64,000 nucleotides of DNA from SFWF01 sp045537915 (GTDB lineage: Bacteria; Bacillota; Clostridia; Oscillospirales; Acutalibacteraceae). Positions 62,003-64,000 of this stretch are shown one piece after another (the first letter of the stretch is position 1; every line of letters begins with the position of its first letter). The notes below the pieces were generated by a model. The model saw nothing but the letters and a program-made list of their open reading frames with translations. It was not told the origin of the DNA and did not search any database. The position numbers and the translations under genes are program-made. The DNA lies in contig JAZSQK010000035.1 of the NCBI GenBank assembly GCA_045537915.1, forward strand, positions 1 to 64,000. The letters are read 5' to 3'.

Positions 62003-63535
62003 ATGAAAAGGGTAAAACCGTTTATTGCTTTAATTATGGTCTTTTTATTACTTTGTTCTTGTCAGAAGCCCCAGACCGACGGCAATCAGGACAATAGCAA
62101 CAATCCTTCGAACCCTCAAAACTCCTCTCTCTCACTTCAGCTTCTCTACTGTTCAAATGACACTATAAACCCCTTTAACACGATAAGCAAAATTAACTCG
62201 GAGATTGCCGACCTTTTATACGAGCCTTTAATCAGACTGACAGATGATTTCGAGCCTGTTTATGCCTTGGCGCAGGAGGTTACAATAGAGGGCACTGTCT
62301 GCAATGTGAAACTTGGTTCGGCGCTTTTCTCGGATCAGACCGCCGTTACTGCCGACGATGTAATAAACTCCTATAATCTTGCAAAATCCAGTAGCCGTTA
62401 TTCCCACCTTTTTTATGAGGTAACAAGAGCTTTCGCAAAGGATAACTCTACGGTTGTTTTTGAGCTTTCCTGTCACGACCCGTATTTTACTAATCTTCTG
62501 ACCTTTCCTATCATAAAAAAAGGCACTGAAAATCTAAAGGATGCAGACAATGTAGAAATTTTGCCCACAGGAAGTGGGAAATATATTCTTGACAAGAATA
62601 ACGAATTACTTGTTGCAAACGAGTTTTATTACGGCGAAAAACCGAAGGTTAAAACTATAAAACTTATTGATGCGCCCGATACCGAATCGGTTGAGCATTA
62701 TGTTGAAATCGGCGCAACCGACCTTTATTATACCGACCCCGTAAACGACAACATTATCAGAATGAGCGGCAAAAAGCGTTCCCTTAATATGCTCAATCTG
62801 GTTTATATAGGAATAAATCACAACTATTCGGTTTTATCCTCTCCCGAGCTTCGTTATGCTCTCTCAGGCGCTATTGACAGAGAAAAAATTGCAAACACCG
62901 CCTTCTTCTCAAACGCTACCGCTGCTACAGGCTTTTTCCACCCCTCATGGAGTAAAACTTCAGGGTATCAGAGTATACAAACAAAAGCCCAGTTAAAAAT
63001 TGTTGTTGAGAATTTGGAAAAGATCGGTTATAATAGTACGGATAGCGAGGGCTACAGGCTGTCTTCGTCGGGGCGCAGACTTTCACTTACTCTTCTGGTA
63101 AATAAGGACAACGCCTCAAGACTTGCGGCCGCAAATCTTATAAAAGAGCAGTTTAAACAGGCAGGTATTCAGCTTACCGTTAATGCAGTTTCAAACGAGC
63201 AATATTTCTCCGCTCTTAAAGGCGGTAACTTTCAGCTCTATCTCGGAGAGGTTAAACTCACGCCGAATATGGACCTTAGCAGTCTTGTTTTATCGGGAGG
63301 CTCTGCAGCCTACGGCATAAAGGCCGTCGAAAGCAATAACCCCGACCAAAATACCGAAGACCCAACTATTGCCGACTCGGTCAACTATTCGAGGGTTGTC
63401 GAAGGGTATTCTCGGGGTGAAAATTCTGTTTTTGACCTTGCAACCTCACTGCAGACGGCTATGCCTGTAATTCCCGTTCTTTACCGCAACTCGCTTCTTT
63501 TTTATTCAAACAATGTTGAAGAATTTATAAACTGA
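62003..63535 (+). CDS. Peptide-type ABC transporter substrate-binding lipoprotein (SBP family 5)
   Basis: A 510-residue lipoprotein: signal peptide with lipobox LCSC (Cys20), a Asn/Ser/Pro-rich linker, then an SBP_bac_5 domain. IADLLYEPLIRLTDDFEPVY and LFSDQTAVTADDVINSY are family signatures. Homologues bind oligopeptides, nickel or sugars; the ligand cannot be told. No permease or ATPase gene is adjacent, so it is an orphan receptor in this operon. Confidence 0.92.
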   Translation: MKRVKPFIALIMVFLLLCSCQKPQTDGNQDNSNNPSNPQNSSLSLQLLYCSNDTINPFNTISKINSEIADLLYEPLIRLTDDFEPVYALAQEVTIEGTVCNVKLGSALFSDQTAVTADDVINSYNLAKSSSRYSHLFYEVTRAFAKDNSTVVFELSCHDPYFTNLLTFPIIKKGTENLKDADNVEILPTGSGKYILDKNNELLVANEFYYGEKPKVKTIKLIDAPDTESVEHYVEIGATDLYYTDPVNDNIIRMSGKKRSLNMLNLVYIGINHNYSVLSSPELRYALSGAIDREKIANTAFFSNATAATGFFHPSWSKTSGYQSIQTKAQLKIVVENLEKIGYNSTDSEGYRLSSSGRRLSLTLLVNKDNASRLAAANLIKEQFKQAGIQLTVNAVSNEQYFSALKGGNFQLYLGEVKLTPNMDLSSLVLSGGSAAYGIKAVESNNPDQNTEDPTIADSVNYSRVVEGYSRGENSVFDLATSLQTAMPVIPVLYRNSLLFYSNNVEEFIN

Positions 63536-63557
63536 TATAATTTAAGGAGGATTTTAA

Positions 63558-63908
63558 ATGATCGCTTATGACACCAGAACAGGAAAAATAAATATTTCTG
63601 AAGATTATTTACAAAAACTTATCGGACATACGGTTACCTCCTGTTACGGAGTTGTCGGTATGGTGCCGAGCGGCTCTAAGCAAAAGTTTGTTGATCTGTT
63701 TTTGAAGAAAGACAGTTTAAATAAAGGAATTATTATCAAGGGTAACGCTGAATCCATTACCGTAGAGCTCCATATCGTTGTGTCCTACGGAATGAACATC
63801 AACGCTATAGCAAAAAGCATTGTCAACAAGGTTCAGTATACCGTAAAGGAGTCGACCGGAATTACCGTTGACAAGGTAATCGTCAAGGTTGACGGAATCA
63901 AAGAATAA
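63558..63908 (+). CDS. Asp23/Gls24-family (YloU-like) protein
   Basis: A 116-residue protein with the DUF322/Asp23 pattern: GKINISEDYLQKLIGHTVTS, VELHIVVSYGMNINAIAKSI and VKVDGIKE. Asp23 proteins lie beneath the membrane and respond to envelope stress. YloU sits directly ahead of fakA (yloV) in B. subtilis, as here. Ribosome site AAGGAGG. Confidence 0.93.
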   Translation: MIAYDTRTGKINISEDYLQKLIGHTVTSCYGVVGMVPSGSKQKFVDLFLKKDSLNKGIIIKGNAESITVELHIVVSYGMNINAIAKSIVNKVQYTVKESTGITVDKVIVKVDGIKE

Positions 63909-63926
63909 CCCCTAAGGAGTGTTTCG

Positions 63927-64000
63927 ATGTTTAACGGTAATTTACTGCGAGATGCCATAATCTCGGCAGCAAACAATATCCAAAATCAGAAAAAACAGGT
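63927..64000 (+). CDS. fakA: Start of fatty acid kinase FakA / DAK2-domain protein (partial)
   Basis: Cut by the window end; 24 complete codons visible, MFNGNLLRDAIISAANNIQN and onward. This matches the N-terminus of YloV/FakA, which carries the ATP-binding DAK2 domain. AAGGAG lies 7 nt before the ATG. Position after the Asp23 gene supports the call. Confidence 0.8.
   Translation, partial: MFNGNLLRDAIISAANNIQNQKKQ

Overview
The window looks like chromosomal DNA of a low-to-medium GC Gram-positive member of the Bacillota, class Clostridia, probably an Oscillospirales/Ruminococcaceae-type gut anaerobe. The evidence is the gene content: HPr kinase, WhiA, a ROK glucokinase, ThyX instead of ThyA, Asp23/FakA, Mfd-Pth-PrsA, MltG, a tandem glycine riboswitch, strong AGGAGG-type ribosome sites and intrinsic terminators everywhere. 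The species cannot be named from sequence alone. Most of the window is ordinary housekeeping DNA, interrupted by an accessory stretch at about 23.6-39.1 kb.

Layout. 1-593: initiator tRNA followed by a 132-bp duplicated segment that carries a second copy of the tRNA 3' end. 594-4076 (+): a membrane protein, a stomatin/SPFH protein and a ClC chloride channel. 4131-10733 (-): one long operon, thyX-tmk-DJ-1-5-FTHF cyclo-ligase-mltG-U32 peptidase-PBP, linking dTMP/folate metabolism to cell-wall synthesis. 10955-13965 (+): PRPP synthase, then a glycine riboswitch with its terminator in front of a Na+/alanine-glycine symporter. 14086-14919: a divergent HTH regulator / SLOG-like protein pair around two copies of a 10-bp palindrome. 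15288-23516 (-): hprK-glcK-murB-whiA-dnaE-pfkA.

23670-30065 is a surface-glycan cluster: three GT4 glycosyltransferases, a TupA-like ATP-grasp protein, a GNAT acetyltransferase and a short nucleotide-sugar dehydrogenase. 30119-39065 is an AT-rich island. Its core is a translationally overlapping trio: an intact ClpP-type protease, a Sel1-like protein and a VirD4/TraG-type ATPase with no membrane anchor. Behind the trio on the same strand lie a HAD protein, a protein with a ClpN-like N-terminus and a DUF1828-like segment, a metallophosphoesterase, a Sel1-repeat protein and a truncated ADP-ribosylglycohydrolase. An unrecognised 385-residue protein is divergent from clpP. No relaxase, VirB4 or integrase is present, so this is not an ordinary conjugative element. 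It is the best candidate here for an undescribed system.

39177-53439: ychF, a YugP-type metalloprotease, a CmpB-like membrane protein, alr, glgB, eno (-), rlmB, a large P-type-ATPase-like protein that has lost the phosphorylation motif, an O-antigen ligase-like protein, metG and tatD. A 38-residue Asn/Gln/Lys-only-type mini-protein with its own promoter and terminator lies at 53546-53662. 53833-61057 (-): amidase, PrsA-like lipoprotein, mfd and pth. 61187-64000 (+): ymdB-like, a peptide-binding lipoprotein, asp23-like and the start of fakA. The last two blocks fire from back-to-back consensus promoters at 61088-61153.
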